Assembly: GCA_034096865.1 (NCBI GenBank)
Contig: JAWQFJ010001222.1
Coordinates: forward strand, 5,001-69,000
DNA length: 64,000 bases
Reading direction: 5' to 3'
DNA from: Theodoxus fluviatilis
Taxonomy: Eukaryota > Mollusca > Gastropoda > Cycloneritida > Neritidae
A program made the position numbers and the translations under genes. This document shows, piece by piece, positions 59,321-64,000 of the stretch. The notes under the pieces are model-generated. The model was not told the DNA's origin. It did not search any database and worked only from the letters and a program-made list of their open reading frames with translations. Position 1 is the first letter of the stretch; each line of letters opens with the position of its first letter.

Positions 59321-64000
<4,680 letters not shown>

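Overview
The window is animal nuclear DNA: long introns with GT-AG (and some GC-AG) splice signals, very many simple-sequence repeats and layered DNA transposons. The protein sequences and the repeats (tRNA-derived SINE, 'actcacatgcgaagcaaaagt' type elements, CATC-tailed short repeats) suggest a lophotrochozoan, most likely a marine mollusc such as a gastropod. The species cannot be fixed from sequence alone.

Three protein genes account for essentially all coding sequence. (1) PLK4 (polo-like kinase 4, the centriole-duplication kinase) lies on the minus strand, 28266 to 7085, in 20 coding exons giving about 1025 residues: kinase domain, DSGxxT degron, cryptic polo-box region and C-terminal polo box 3. 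(2) HSPA4 (Hsp110-family nucleotide exchange factor and holdase for Hsp70) lies on the plus strand, 28807 to 55812, in 19 coding exons giving about 861 residues. (3) The 3' end of OGT (cytosolic and nuclear O-GlcNAc transferase) lies on the minus strand, 64000 to 59321: the last 4 coding exons, about 180 residues, with the 5' part outside the window. All exon borders were read by hand from splice sites, reading phase and protein-family similarity.

PLK4 and HSPA4 are divergent, with start codons about 540 bp apart, and so probably share a promoter. That interval holds a perfect three-unit heat-shock element (28642-28654), a two-unit one (28664-28671) and a CACGTG E-box. HSPA4 and OGT are convergent, with their candidate poly(A) signals about 430 bp apart.

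Region by region: 1-7084 has no confident gene (PLK4 3' UTR and intergenic DNA). 7085-28266 is PLK4; its introns hold a 2.6-kb fold-back element with a nested MITE, a SINE cluster, two hairpin or splice-site minisatellites, a TA-flanked pogo-like transposon that itself contains a second transposon, and a sister copy of that second element. 28267-28806 is the bidirectional promoter. 28807-55812 is HSPA4; its introns hold three ~830-bp Helentron/HINE-like elements packed with nuclear-receptor half-sites, three almost identical 225-bp repeats, and several TTAA-flanked (piggyBac- or Kolobok-like) elements, one with two inverted copies of a transposase N-terminus. 55813-57823 is the HSPA4 3' UTR, 58254-59320 the OGT 3' UTR, and 59321-64000 is OGT with another TTAA element in an intron.

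The three proteins do not form one pathway, although Hsp110 and OGT both act in proteostasis and stress responses. The main interest lies in the shared heat-shock promoter and in the mobile-element architecture.
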